Positions 8,336 through 16,730 of a stretch of 64,000 nt of DNA are shown piece by piece. The DNA is taken from the NCBI GenBank assembly GCA_035296325.1, contig DATHBD010000062.1, forward strand, positions 186,001-250,000, given 5' to 3'. The translations under genes and the position numbers were made by a program. This stretch comes from DATHBD01 sp035296325 (GTDB lineage Bacteria; Actinomycetota; Actinomycetes; Mycobacteriales; Micromonosporaceae). The stretch's first letter is position 1. Every line of letters begins with the position of its first letter. Under the pieces are notes generated by a model. The model was given only the letters and a program-made list of their open reading frames with translations, was not told the DNA's origin and searched no databases.

Positions 8336-8809
8336 TCAAGGCTCTCCAGGGGTGCCGGTTCGCCGGTTGTGGTGGTGCAACAGCCTGAAGAGCAGCTCGG
8401 TCAACCGCTGTCGCTCCTCGGGTGACAACGGAGCCAGCAGTTCGTCCTGGCATTCGGCCAGCTGCTTCTCCAGGCGCCGCAATTGCCGCCGGCCCGGCGC
8501 GGTCAGCGAAATGATGTTGCGCCGGCGATCCGTGGGATCCGGGGCGCGCTCGACCAGTTTCGTATCGGCAAGTTCGTTGACGGCCGCGACCATGTCGCTG
8601 AGGTGGATGCCGCTACGGCGGCCCAGTGCGGCCTGGCTGGCCGGGCCGAACTCCTCCAGCGTCGCCAGCAGGCGGTAGTGGTAGCCGCGGGCGCCGACGG
8701 ACGAGAACCCGTCGGCCACCAGTCGGCCCGCCTGGTTGGCGGTCTGGTTGAGCAGCCAGCTGGGCAGGCTCTCCCAGCTGGCGGGCGTCTCCCCGGACGG
8801 GTTCTGCAT
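8336..8809 (-). CDS. MarR-family transcriptional regulator
   Basis: A 157-residue winged-helix protein. The core LATLEEFGPASQAALGRRSGIHLSDMVAAVNEL is the DNA-recognition region and LVERAPDPTDRRRNIISLTAPGRRQL is the beta-wing with the DRR motif typical of MarR proteins; helical ends form the dimer interface. It is divergent from the epoxide hydrolase gene and a perfect inverted repeat lies between them, so it probably represses itself and that gene and responds to a small, perhaps aromatic or epoxide-containing, molecule. The effector is not deducible. Confidence 0.92.
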   Translation of the reverse strand: MQNPSGETPASWESLPSWLLNQTANQAGRLVADGFSSVGARGYHYRLLATLEEFGPASQAALGRRSGIHLSDMVAAVNELADTKLVERAPDPTDRRRNIISLTAPGRRQLRRLEKQLAECQDELLAPLSPEERQRLTELLFRLLHHHNRRTGTPGEP

Positions 8810-8839
8810 GTGCCGAGCCTATCAAGTCGTTGGACACAC

Positions 8840-8860
8840 GAACGATTTCGAGTATCGTTC
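8840..8860. promoter_or_regulatory. inverted-repeat operator candidate for the MarR regulator
   Basis: GAACGAT (8840-8846) is perfectly repeated in inverse as ATCGTTC (8854-8860) around 7 bases. It sits 30 bases upstream of the marR-type start and 66 bases upstream of the epoxide hydrolase start. A further GAACGTT follows at 8868. Position and symmetry fit a MarR dimer site. Confidence 0.6.
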
Positions 8861-8926
8861 AAGCACCGAACGTTAGTAGTACAAACATTTAGGTGCCTAA
8901 TGGATGTGTGCCCGGAGGCTGAAGCC

Positions 8927-10012
8927 ATGATCAAGCAGTACCGCATCGAGATTCCCCAGGCCGACCTCGACGACCTGGCCGATCGGCTCTCCCGCACCCG
9001 TTGGCCCAACGAGGTCGCCGACGCCGGGTGGGACTACGGCTTCCCGCTGGCACGGCTCAAGGAACTCGCCGAGTACTGGCGCACCGGCTACGACTGGCGC
9101 GAGCACGAGGCCGAGCTCAACGAGCTTCCGCACTTCACCACCGGGATCGAGGGCCAGACCATCCATTTCATCCACGTCCGGTCCTCGAAACCGGACGCGC
9201 TCGCGCTGATCCTCACCCACGGCTGGCCCGGTTCGTTCCTGGAGTTCCTCGACATGATCGAGCCGTTGTCGCGCGACTTCCACCTGGTGATTCCGTCCAT
9301 TCCGGGCTTCGGCTTCTCCGGGCCGACCCACGAGCGCGGCTGGGACATCGTCCGGGTCGCGCGAACCTGGGCCGAACTCATGTGCCGTCTCGGGTACCAG
9401 CGCTACGGCGCGCAGGGCGGCGACTTCGGCGCGGGCATCTCAATGGCACTCGGCGCGGTGGCGCCCGACCAGGTCGTCGGCGTGCACGTCAATTACCTGC
9501 CGACCCGACCGGATCCGGACGCCGGCGTCGAACTGTCCGAAACGGACGAGGCTCGGCTGGACAAGGTCCGGCAGCTGATGGCAAATCGTCCGCCGTACCA
9601 GACGCTCCAGGCCGTCACCCCGCAGACCATCGGCTACGCGCTGACCGACTCGCCGGTCGGTCAGCTGGTCTGGATCGCGGAGCGCTTCGCGCAGTGGACC
9701 GACCCACGCTCGCCGATCAGTGACGAGCGGATGCTCACCGACATCTCGCTGTACTGGCTGACCGCCACCGCGGCCTCCTCCGCGCGGCTGTCCCGCGAGA
9801 CTCCCCGGCGGATCGAGCCGTGTCCGGTGCCGGTCGGCGTGGCGGTGTTGCCGCACGACATCACGCAGTCGGTGCGCCCGCTGGCCGAGCGGCTCTACGA
9901 CATCAGGCACTGGTCGGAGTTCGATCGCGGCGGCCACTTCGCCGCGATGGAGGTGCCGGACCTGCTCGCCGAGGACATCCGGGACTTCTTCCTCACCCAC
10001 GTCAGGCCTTGA
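8927..10012 (+). CDS. epoxide hydrolase (alpha/beta hydrolase with EHN domain)
   Basis: A 361-residue soluble enzyme starting at the ATG with a well spaced GGAGG (8914-8918) rather than the upstream ATG at 8900. The N-terminal IPQADLDDLADRLSRTRWPN is the epoxide hydrolase N-terminal domain. The alpha/beta hydrolase core shows the oxyanion HGWPGSFLEF, the nucleophile in GAQGGDFGAGI and the C-terminal catalytic His in DRGGHFAAMEVP. Family members open epoxides to diols. No signal peptide is present. Divergence from a MarR regulator suggests induction by a xenobiotic or secondary metabolite. The last 11 bases overlap the convergent kinase gene. Confidence 0.92.
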   Translation: MIKQYRIEIPQADLDDLADRLSRTRWPNEVADAGWDYGFPLARLKELAEYWRTGYDWREHEAELNELPHFTTGIEGQTIHFIHVRSSKPDALALILTHGWPGSFLEFLDMIEPLSRDFHLVIPSIPGFGFSGPTHERGWDIVRVARTWAELMCRLGYQRYGAQGGDFGAGISMALGAVAPDQVVGVHVNYLPTRPDPDAGVELSETDEARLDKVRQLMANRPPYQTLQAVTPQTIGYALTDSPVGQLVWIAERFAQWTDPRSPISDERMLTDISLYWLTATAASSARLSRETPRRIEPCPVPVGVAVLPHDITQSVRPLAERLYDIRHWSEFDRGGHFAAMEVPDLLAEDIRDFFLTHVRP

Positions 10013-11612
10013 CGGCGGTGGCGCTGGGTGCGAGGGCGGCGCCGACCTTGGCCAGCAGTTCATGCTCGGTGAACGGCTTGTCGAGCAGGGCCACCTCCGG
10101 ATCGAGCCGGCCCTGCGAAGCCAGGATCGGCTGGGCGTAGCCCGACATGTAGAGCACCCGCAGCTCCGGCCGGGCCTGGCGGATCCTGGCCGCCGCCTCC
10201 TTGCCCAGCATCTGCGGCATGATCACGTCGGTGAGCAGCAGGTGGATGGTGCCCGGGTAGCTGTCGGCCGCGGCGATGCCGGCAGCGCCGTTCGGTGCGG
10301 TGATCACCTGGTACCCCTGCCGGGTGAGCAGGCGCCGGGTGACCTCGCGAAGCGCCTCCTCATCTTCGACGACCAGGACAGTTTCGCCCTGCGACAAGTG
10401 GCGGCTCGGCGAGATCAGGGCGGCTTCGCTGGCGGTCTGCGTGGTCACCGGCAGCAGGATGGTGAACGTGGTGCCCTGGGCGGGGATGGACTGGATCCGG
10501 ACATGGCCCTCGGTCTGCGTGACCGCCCCGTACACGGTCGCCAGGCCGAGCCCGCTGCCCGCGCCCTTGCTCTTGGTGGTGTAGAACGGCTCGAAGGCGT
10601 GCTTGAGGACCTCATCGGTCATGCCGGTGCCGGTGTCGGCGATCGTGACGCGCACGTACTGCCCGGGCAGGACCGACGACCATTCCGCGGCGAAGGCGCG
10701 GTCCACCTCGAGACCGTCGGTGGCGATGGTGACCTGGCCGCCGTCCGGCATCGCGTCCCGGGCGTTGACCGCCAGATTCAGCATGACCTGCTTGATCTGC
10801 TCCGGGTCCACCAGCACCGGGGGCAGATCATCGGTCAGTTCGGTGATCAGGGGCAGGTCCGGCCCGAGGGTGCGTCGCAGGGCGCCGGCCATGCCCCGCA
10901 CGATGTCGTTCAGGTTGACCACCTGCGGCTGTACCACCTCGCGGCGGGCGAAGGACAGCAGTTGCCGGGTGAGGCCGGCGGCGCGTTCCGCGGCCTGGCG
11001 GATCTGGCCGATGTCGTCGGCGGCGGCCTTCCAGTGCTCCGCCCCGCTGGTCTTCGCGGCCGTGTCGATCTCCTCGCGGACGAACGCGGCGTAGTTGAGG
11101 ATGACGCCGATCAGGTTGTTGAAGTCGTGCGCGACACCGCCGGCGAGTTGGCCCAGCCCTTCCAGGCGCTGCACCTGCTCAAGCTGCGCGCGCAGGCGCT
11201 CCCGATCCTCCCGGAGGACCCCGGGTGCACCCTCGGGCAGGTTGCTCTCGGCGAGGATCCGGGAGGTCGACGCCACGGACACGGTCCGGCCGGCACCGTC
11301 CACCACCGGCGACATCGCCAGCAGCACGGTGATGACCGTGCCGTCCTTGCGGAGCCGGTGGGTGCTGTACGGCGCGACGCGTTCACCGGCGTTGACCCGC
11401 CGGAGCAGGGCGGCCTCCTCGCCCTCCCAGCCGGCCGGGAACAGCGCGGTGGCGTCCTGGCCGATGATCTCCGCTGGTTGGTAGCCGTACAGGTCGGCAG
11501 CGGCGGGACTCCAACCGGTGACCGTCCCCTGGCGGGTTTTCAGGATGATGGCATCGAGCGGCAACCCGGTCGCCGGGGCGACGGCGTCAACGCTGATCGG
11601 GGATTCGGACAT
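10002..11612 (-). CDS. PAS-domain hybrid histidine kinase with C-terminal receiver
   Basis: A 536-residue soluble sensor kinase without membrane segments. A PAS domain covers about residues 15-120 (GWSPAAADLYGYQPAEIIGQ). The HisKA helix carries the phospho-His at about 162 in GGVAHDFNNLIGV, followed by the ATPase domain with N-box LAVNARDAMPDGG, DTGTGMTDEV and GAGSGLGLATVYGAV. The last 120 residues are a CheY-like receiver with VLVVEDEE, phospho-Asp in LLTDVIMPQM and Lys in LLDKPFTEHE. This layout is common in soluble sensors of redox, light or ligands. No output regulator gene is adjacent, so the phosphorelay partner is elsewhere. Confidence 0.92.
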   Translation of the reverse strand: MSESPISVDAVAPATGLPLDAIILKTRQGTVTGWSPAAADLYGYQPAEIIGQDATALFPAGWEGEEAALLRRVNAGERVAPYSTHRLRKDGTVITVLLAMSPVVDGAGRTVSVASTSRILAESNLPEGAPGVLREDRERLRAQLEQVQRLEGLGQLAGGVAHDFNNLIGVILNYAAFVREEIDTAAKTSGAEHWKAAADDIGQIRQAAERAAGLTRQLLSFARREVVQPQVVNLNDIVRGMAGALRRTLGPDLPLITELTDDLPPVLVDPEQIKQVMLNLAVNARDAMPDGGQVTIATDGLEVDRAFAAEWSSVLPGQYVRVTIADTGTGMTDEVLKHAFEPFYTTKSKGAGSGLGLATVYGAVTQTEGHVRIQSIPAQGTTFTILLPVTTQTASEAALISPSRHLSQGETVLVVEDEEALREVTRRLLTRQGYQVITAPNGAAGIAAADSYPGTIHLLLTDVIMPQMLGKEAAARIRQARPELRVLYMSGYAQPILASQGRLDPEVALLDKPFTEHELLAKVGAALAPSATAVKA

Positions 11613-11818
11613 GGTGCCCCCATCGGGCTGTGGCGGGCCGGCAAGTGATGAAGAGTGAACGCTTCACGCGTGCGACCAGGGTCCGGGGAGCGGATCGAGT
11701 CTACCGCTTTACCCCATCTTCCCGGAATGCACACCGAACGTGGGTGCCCGACGCCAGCGAACCGGGCGGCCGGCCGGGGCCGGCCGTGAGCGACCGGAAG
11801 CACGGCTGAAATCCGGCC

Positions 11819-11847
11819 TTGACAAGACTGACAGCCATTCATAGCCT
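11819..11847 (+). promoter_or_regulatory. sigma70-type promoter for the first rhamnogalacturonan lyase
   Basis: A perfect TTGACA (11819-11824) is followed after 17 bases by TAGCCT (11842-11847). The predicted transcript starts near 11854, leaving a leader of about 94 bases. The rest of the 335-base gap (11613-11947) holds the divergent kinase promoter region and a GTGAA-n3-TTCAC repeat at 11655-11667; no coding region was seen in it. Confidence 0.6.
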
Positions 11848-11856
11848 TCCGTGGAT

Positions 11857-11868
11857 TGGATCGTTTCA
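11857..11868 (+). promoter_or_regulatory. LacI-type operator candidate at the PL11 transcription start
   Basis: TGGATCGTTTCA is a two-mismatch version of the palindrome TGAAACGTTTCA bound by many actinobacterial LacI-family sugar repressors. It lies just downstream of the predicted -10, a position suited to repression. A sister site precedes the second PL11 gene at 22729. Confidence 0.45.
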
Positions 11869-11947
11869 TCCCGCCCTGGGAGGCGCCGATGAACGGCTGG
11901 CGCTCAGGGCCGCCGGGCGACGCGCACAAACCCCAGGAGACCCAGAT

Positions 11948-14551
11948 ATGAGTTTTCGTAACCGCACACCCCGCAGGCTGGCGGCGATGTCGGCCGCGGT
12001 CCTCGCGAGCACCTGCGCGACCGCGCTGGTGCTCAGCAGCGGTTCGGCCGCGATGGCCGCGCCGGAAGGATCAGGCCGTCCCAGCAAGGGCCCGGCCAAC
12101 GTCCAGTTGGAGCACCTTGACCGCGGACTCGTCGCCACCTCCACCGCCGAGGGCGTGTTCCTGTCCTGGCGCCTGCTCGGGCACGAGGTGTCCGGGCGTT
12201 CCGCGACCGGCCTGACCGGCGCCAACTTCCAGGTCTTCCGGGACGGCCAGCCGGTCGCCACGGTCACCGACAGCACCAACTACCTGGACCGGGCCGGCAC
12301 GGCCACCGCCACCTACCGGGTCGCGGCGGTGCTCGACGGCCAGCAGGTCGATCTGAGTGCGTCGGTGTCGCCCTGGTCCGTGGGCTCCTACGACATGCCG
12401 CTGCGCAAGCCGGCCGACGGCGTGACCCCGGCCGGCGAGGCGTACACCTACGCGGCCGGCGACATGAGTGTCGGCGATGTGGACGGCGACGGGCAGTACG
12501 AGTACGTCGTCAAGTGGGATCCGTCCAACGGCAAGGACGTGTCGCAGGTCGGCTACACCGGCAACGTCTACATCGACACCTACAAGTTCGACGGCACCCT
12601 GCTGCACCGCATCGACCTGGGTGTCAACATCCGTGCCGGCGCGCACTACACGCAGTTCCTGGTGTACGACTTCGACGGCGACGGCCGGTCCGAGATGATG
12701 TTCAAGACCGCGCCGGGCACCAAGATCATTCAGTACAACCGGGACGGCACCGTCGCCTCCGAGCGCTACATCACCATGCTGCGCGACGACGTGCTGGCCG
12801 GCTACGCCAACACCGACGACTACCGGCTGAGCCCGGCCCAGTACTACGAGCACCTGGTCGGCATGTTCCGCGGGTGGAGCACCCACCCCGAGGTGGTGGC
12901 CGGGCGCTGGCCCGCGACCATCGAGGCGGCGCTGGGCATCGAGCCGCGGTACACGTACCCGCTCTCCGACACCGACGCCCGCGCGCTGGTGGACCACTTC
13001 ATCGACGTGTACGCCCCGGCCCGCAGCACCCGTAACGCGCTGCGGAACTTCCAGGGGTTCATCGTCACCGGCCCCGAGTACCTGACCGTGTTCGAGGGCG
13101 CCACCGGCCGCGAGTTGCAGACGGTCCGGTACTCCCCGGGTCGCCACGACGACGGCCTGATGTGGGGCGACTACGCGATGGCCCGGATCGAGCCCGGCAA
13201 CCGGGTCGACCGGTTCCTGTCCGGCGTGGCCTACCTGGACGGCCGGCGCCCGTCGGCCATCTTCGCCCGCGGCTACTACACCCGCGCCACGATCGCCACG
13301 TACGACTGGGACGGCAAGCGGCTCACCCAGAACTTCCTGGTGGACAGCGGCTGGGTGCCGATGACGAACCCGTTCAACGACGGCCCGCACGGGCGGGAGG
13401 GCACCGACCCCGAGTGGGGCACGCTCTCCAGCCAGGGGGTTCACTCGCTGAGCGTCGCGGACGTGGACGCCGACGGGAAGCAGGAGATCATCTACGGTGG
13501 CGCCACCATCGACCACGACGGCAGCCTGCTGTACAGCTCGTACGACGTGATCCCGGCACCCAGCCCCAACGCCGGCGTCCGGGCCAAGCTCGGGCACGGT
13601 GACGCGCTGCACGTGACCGACATCGACCCCAACCGTCCCGGCCTGGAGATCTACCAGGTGCACGAGGGTGCCACCGGCGCGCCGTACGGCTACGCGCTGC
13701 GGGACGCCCGCACCGGTGAGGTGATCTTCGGCGGCTACACCGGCGTGGACACCGGCCGCGGCATGGTGGGCGACATCATCCCGGCCGAGCCCGGCCTGGA
13801 GACGTGGGCGTCGAGCGGCCCGAACACCGCCACCGCGGTGGGCCTGCGCACCGCCGACGGTGACCTGATCAGCCCCACCACCCCCGGCACGAACCACAAC
13901 ATCAAGTGGGCGGCCAACATGACCACGCAGATCGTCAACGGCTCCGGCGTCAACACGCCGACCATCGACGACTACCAGCGCGGCACGCTGCTCACCGCCA
14001 CCGGTGCCCTCACCATCAACGGCACGAAGGGCAACCCGAACCTGGTCGCCGACGTCTTCGGCGACTGGCGCGAGGAGCTCATCACCCGCGTCGCGGACAG
14101 CTCCGCGATCCGGTTCTACGTCAGCACCGAGGTCACCGACCGCAAGCTGTACACGCTGATGCACGACCCGCAGTACCGGGCGGACGTGGCGCGGCAGCAG
14201 ACGACGTACAACCAGCCGTCGTACACGAGCTTCTACCTCGGCTCGGACATCGACTGGTCGAAGGTGCCGGTCCCGCACTACTGGGCGCCGGGCAGCATGG
14301 ACGTGCTGCGGTCCACCTTCGAGGCGTACGCGCGCAGCGGGGACCTGGCCGGGCCGGTCGTCTCGCGGCTGCGTGGTGACCTGGAGCAGGCCAACCGCAG
14401 GCTGCGCGGCGGAAACGCCAGTCAGGCCGCCGAGGCGGTGGATCGCTTCGTGCGGCACCTGGAGCAGTCCGGGCGCCGCGACACCGTGTCGGACACCGCG
14501 CGGGCCGCGCTGAACTACCGGGCGGAGAGCGTCATCGCGATGCTGTCGTAG
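11948..14551 (+). CDS. secreted rhamnogalacturonan lyase (PL11), long form
   Basis: An 867-residue exported lyase; the ATG at 11948 follows AGGAGA and the signal peptide ends near AMA-APEG. PL11 enzymes cleave the rhamnose-galacturonate backbone of pectin rhamnogalacturonan I by beta-elimination. Typical calcium-binding propeller repeats appear: DVDGDGQYEYVVKWDPSN, YDFDGDGRSEMMFKTAPG, VADVDADGKQEIIYGG, then ADVFGDWREELI and a C-terminal TMHDPQYR-like stretch. Compared with the second PL11 gene it carries about 90 extra residues (roughly nt 12730-13050) and an extra helical tail of about 80 residues (from nt 14310), possibly a FIVAR-like or attachment module. Confidence 0.9.
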   Translation: MSFRNRTPRRLAAMSAAVLASTCATALVLSSGSAAMAAPEGSGRPSKGPANVQLEHLDRGLVATSTAEGVFLSWRLLGHEVSGRSATGLTGANFQVFRDGQPVATVTDSTNYLDRAGTATATYRVAAVLDGQQVDLSASVSPWSVGSYDMPLRKPADGVTPAGEAYTYAAGDMSVGDVDGDGQYEYVVKWDPSNGKDVSQVGYTGNVYIDTYKFDGTLLHRIDLGVNIRAGAHYTQFLVYDFDGDGRSEMMFKTAPGTKIIQYNRDGTVASERYITMLRDDVLAGYANTDDYRLSPAQYYEHLVGMFRGWSTHPEVVAGRWPATIEAALGIEPRYTYPLSDTDARALVDHFIDVYAPARSTRNALRNFQGFIVTGPEYLTVFEGATGRELQTVRYSPGRHDDGLMWGDYAMARIEPGNRVDRFLSGVAYLDGRRPSAIFARGYYTRATIATYDWDGKRLTQNFLVDSGWVPMTNPFNDGPHGREGTDPEWGTLSSQGVHSLSVADVDADGKQEIIYGGATIDHDGSLLYSSYDVIPAPSPNAGVRAKLGHGDALHVTDIDPNRPGLEIYQVHEGATGAPYGYALRDARTGEVIFGGYTGVDTGRGMVGDIIPAEPGLETWASSGPNTATAVGLRTADGDLISPTTPGTNHNIKWAANMTTQIVNGSGVNTPTIDDYQRGTLLTATGALTINGTKGNPNLVADVFGDWREELITRVADSSAIRFYVSTEVTDRKLYTLMHDPQYRADVARQQTTYNQPSYTSFYLGSDIDWSKVPVPHYWAPGSMDVLRSTFEAYARSGDLAGPVVSRLRGDLEQANRRLRGGNASQAAEAVDRFVRHLEQSGRRDTVSDTARAALNYRAESVIAMLS

Positions 14552-14570
14552 CGGACAGCCGGTTTCGCCG

Positions 14571-14612
14571 GCGATGGCGCACACTCGGACGTGTCCGGGT
14601 GTGCGCCATCGC
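14571..14612 (+). terminator. strong hairpin after the first PL11 gene
   Basis: An 18-base stem (14571-14588 with 14595-14612), one wobble pair and a 6-base loop, starts 20 bases past the PL11 stop. The left arm begins GCGATGGCGCACAC. Confidence 0.75.
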
Positions 14613-14759
14613 TCGTTGGCGCGGATATCCGAGGCGTGCACCGGGCGTTTCCCGGTGGCCGGTGTTGGGCTGCGCCTGCCGTGCCGGGAGGATGGGATCC
14701 GGCACCGACGGGTCTCCTGCCGGTACGGCGCCATCTGTGCTGAGCGAGGAGGGTCAGCC

Positions 14760-15965
14760 GTGTCTGAACCGGGGTGGTCGCAGGCGGTACGGCAGCTCAT
14801 CGAGGACGTCCACCACGCCCGTCCGGATGACCTGCCGGGCATCGCCAACCGGCTCGCCGCTGACCTGGGCGCACTCGAGATCATGATGTACCTGGTCGAC
14901 TACGGACAAACCACCCTGGGGCCGTACGGCGGACCGGGTGCCCCGACGCGCGCGCACCAGCCGATCGACGGCACCCTGGCCGGCCGGGTGTACACCACCG
15001 GCCAGACGCTCGAGTCCTGCGTTGACGGCGTGTGCCGGCTCTGGGTGCCGATGGTCGATGGCACCGAACGGCTCGGCGTGCTCGAGGTGCTCACCGCATC
15101 GGAGACTCATCCGGACGAGTGGAGCGACTACCAGAGTTTCGCGTCGGTCCTGGCCCAGACGCTGGTGAGCCGGCGGCAGTACGGTGACGCGGTGGAGTGC
15201 GCCCGGCGGGCGTACCCGATGCAGCTGGCCGCCGAGATCATCTGGAATCAGCTCCCACCGCTCACCTTCGCCACGGACGACGTCGCGGTCAGCGCCATCC
15301 TGGAGCCGTGCTACGACGTCGGCGGCGACGCGTTCGACTACGCCATCAACGGCCAGACGCTGCACATCGCGATGTTCGACGCGGTCGGGCACGGCATCTC
15401 CGCCAGCGCCCTCACCGGGCTCGTGATCAGCGCCTACCGTAACGCCCGGCGGTGCGGGCTCGACCTGTCCGACACCTACCGCTCCGTCGACAAGTGGGTG
15501 CACGCCGAGCACCCGGACAGTTTCGTCACGGCCGTCCTGGGGGAGCTCCACACGGACACCGGGGAGTACCGCAGAATCAGCGCCGGACACCCCGGCGAAC
15601 TCCTGCTCCGGGACGGCAAGCTGGTCCGGCAGCTGGAGGCGCCGACGGCCATGCCGTTGGGGTGGGGCCACCTCGACAACCCCATCCCGGTCGTCACCGA
15701 TGAGTCCCTGCAACCGGGCGACAAGCTGCTGCTCTTCACCGACGGCGTGGTCGAGGCCCGGACCGAGGCCGGCGACTTCTTCGGCACCGACCGGCTCAGC
15801 GACTTCCTCACCCGCGCCCTGGCCGACCGACTGCCCGGCCCGGAGACGATGCGCCGCCTGGTCCACGCGATCCTCACCCACCAGCACGAGAAGCTGCAGG
15901 ATGACGCCACCGCCGCGCTGCTGGAGTGGCGGCCGGAGTTCACCTACGGCCATCTGCCGCTCTGA
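14760..15965 (+). CDS. GAF-like sensor / SpoIIE-type PP2C phosphatase
   Basis: A 401-residue protein starting at GTG 14760 behind GAGGAGGGTCA. Residues 1-145 form a GAF-like sensor region (LEIMMYLVDYGQTTL, GRVYTTGQTLES). From about residue 165 a SpoIIE/RsbU PP2C domain follows: VGGDAFDYAING, FDAVGHGISASALTGLVI, ISAGHPGELLLRDG, LLFTDGVVEAR and a final DDATAALLEW. Such phosphatases dephosphorylate anti-anti-sigma factors and so release sigma factors. No anti-sigma kinase or antagonist gene is adjacent in the window. The neighbouring GAF-ANTAR genes, convergent to it, also handle signals. Confidence 0.9.
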   Translation: MSEPGWSQAVRQLIEDVHHARPDDLPGIANRLAADLGALEIMMYLVDYGQTTLGPYGGPGAPTRAHQPIDGTLAGRVYTTGQTLESCVDGVCRLWVPMVDGTERLGVLEVLTASETHPDEWSDYQSFASVLAQTLVSRRQYGDAVECARRAYPMQLAAEIIWNQLPPLTFATDDVAVSAILEPCYDVGGDAFDYAINGQTLHIAMFDAVGHGISASALTGLVISAYRNARRCGLDLSDTYRSVDKWVHAEHPDSFVTAVLGELHTDTGEYRRISAGHPGELLLRDGKLVRQLEAPTAMPLGWGHLDNPIPVVTDESLQPGDKLLLFTDGVVEARTEAGDFFGTDRLSDFLTRALADRLPGPETMRRLVHAILTHQHEKLQDDATAALLEWRPEFTYGHLPL

Positions 15966-15980
15966 CCGCCGGTCAGAGCG
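15958..15980. terminator. bidirectional hairpin overlapping both stop codons
   Basis: A perfect 10-base stem CGCTCTGACC / GGTCAGAGCG with a 3-base loop spans the stop codon of the phosphatase gene and reaches into the stop end of the convergent ANTAR gene; TTT follows on the plus strand. Confidence 0.75.
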
Positions 15981-16674
15981 TTTCGGTGCCGTCCACGACC
16001 GCACGGGCCAGGTCGGTCAGGCGGCGGTTGCGGTTGCGGGCGACGGACCGGAGCAGCGTGAACGCCTCGTCCATGTTCACCTGACGACGTTCCGCCAGGA
16101 CGCCCTTGGCCTGCTCGATGAGCACCCGGGTGTTCAGCGCGGTTTGCAGCTGCTCGGCCAGGGTCTCGCTGCGGCGGATCGCGCGGGCCTGGAGGAGCCC
16201 GATGGTGGCGACGTCGGCCAGCGCCTGCCCCAGCCGCAGGGTGTGTGGATCCAGCGCGCCGGAGGAGGTGCCGAACAGGTTGAGCGCACCGATCACCTGC
16301 GCGCGAAGGCGCATCGGCAGCGCGTGCACGGAAGCGAATCCCGACTCGGCGGCGGCTGGGGCGAACCGGGGCCAGATCTCGGCTGCGGCGGCCAGATCCG
16401 CGACGGCGACCGGCTCGCCGGTGCGGAAGCAGTCCAGGCACGGGCCCTGATCGGTCTGCAGCTGGAACAGCTCCAGCAGCCGGGTCTCCTCGTTCGAGGC
16501 CGCGACAAGCTGCAGCGTGCCGCGCTGGTCCGTGAGCAGCAGGCCGGCGGCGCTGACGCCGAGCAGGCTGACGCACCGGTCGGTGAGCTGGTGGAGGAAG
16601 TCCATCAGGTCGAAGTCGTCGACAAGCGTGTCGGCCATCTCGACAAAGGCCTCGGCCAGCTGTTGCTCGGTCAT
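15973..16674 (-). CDS. GAF-ANTAR transcription antitermination regulator
   Basis: A 233-residue cytosolic protein; the ATG at 16674 with GGGGTGAAG upstream is preferred over one 60 bases earlier. Residues 1-160 are a GAF domain (LTDRCVSLLGVSAAGLLLTD, TDQGPCLDCFRTGEPV, ALPMRLRAQVIGALNLFG). The C-terminal 55 residues are an ANTAR RNA-binding domain (TRVLIEQAKGVLAERRQVNM, DEAFTLLRSVARNRNR). ANTAR proteins bind paired hairpins in leader RNA and block termination. It follows the other GAF-ANTAR gene by 56 bases in the same direction, so the two probably form one operon. Confidence 0.93.
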   Translation of the reverse strand: MTEQQLAEAFVEMADTLVDDFDLMDFLHQLTDRCVSLLGVSAAGLLLTDQRGTLQLVAASNEETRLLELFQLQTDQGPCLDCFRTGEPVAVADLAAAAEIWPRFAPAAAESGFASVHALPMRLRAQVIGALNLFGTSSGALDPHTLRLGQALADVATIGLLQARAIRRSETLAEQLQTALNTRVLIEQAKGVLAERRQVNMDEAFTLLRSVARNRNRRLTDLARAVVDGTETL

Positions 16675-16730
16675 TTCTGCTTCACCCCATCCATACGATA
16701 GTCGTCCACCGGAACGGGTGGCCGTCGTTG

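Noticed and set aside
12071..14884. 937-codon minus-strand frame opposite the first PL11
   Set aside because: Antisense shadow of a clear lyase gene; it has no domain and is rich in Val/Arg/His/Gly.
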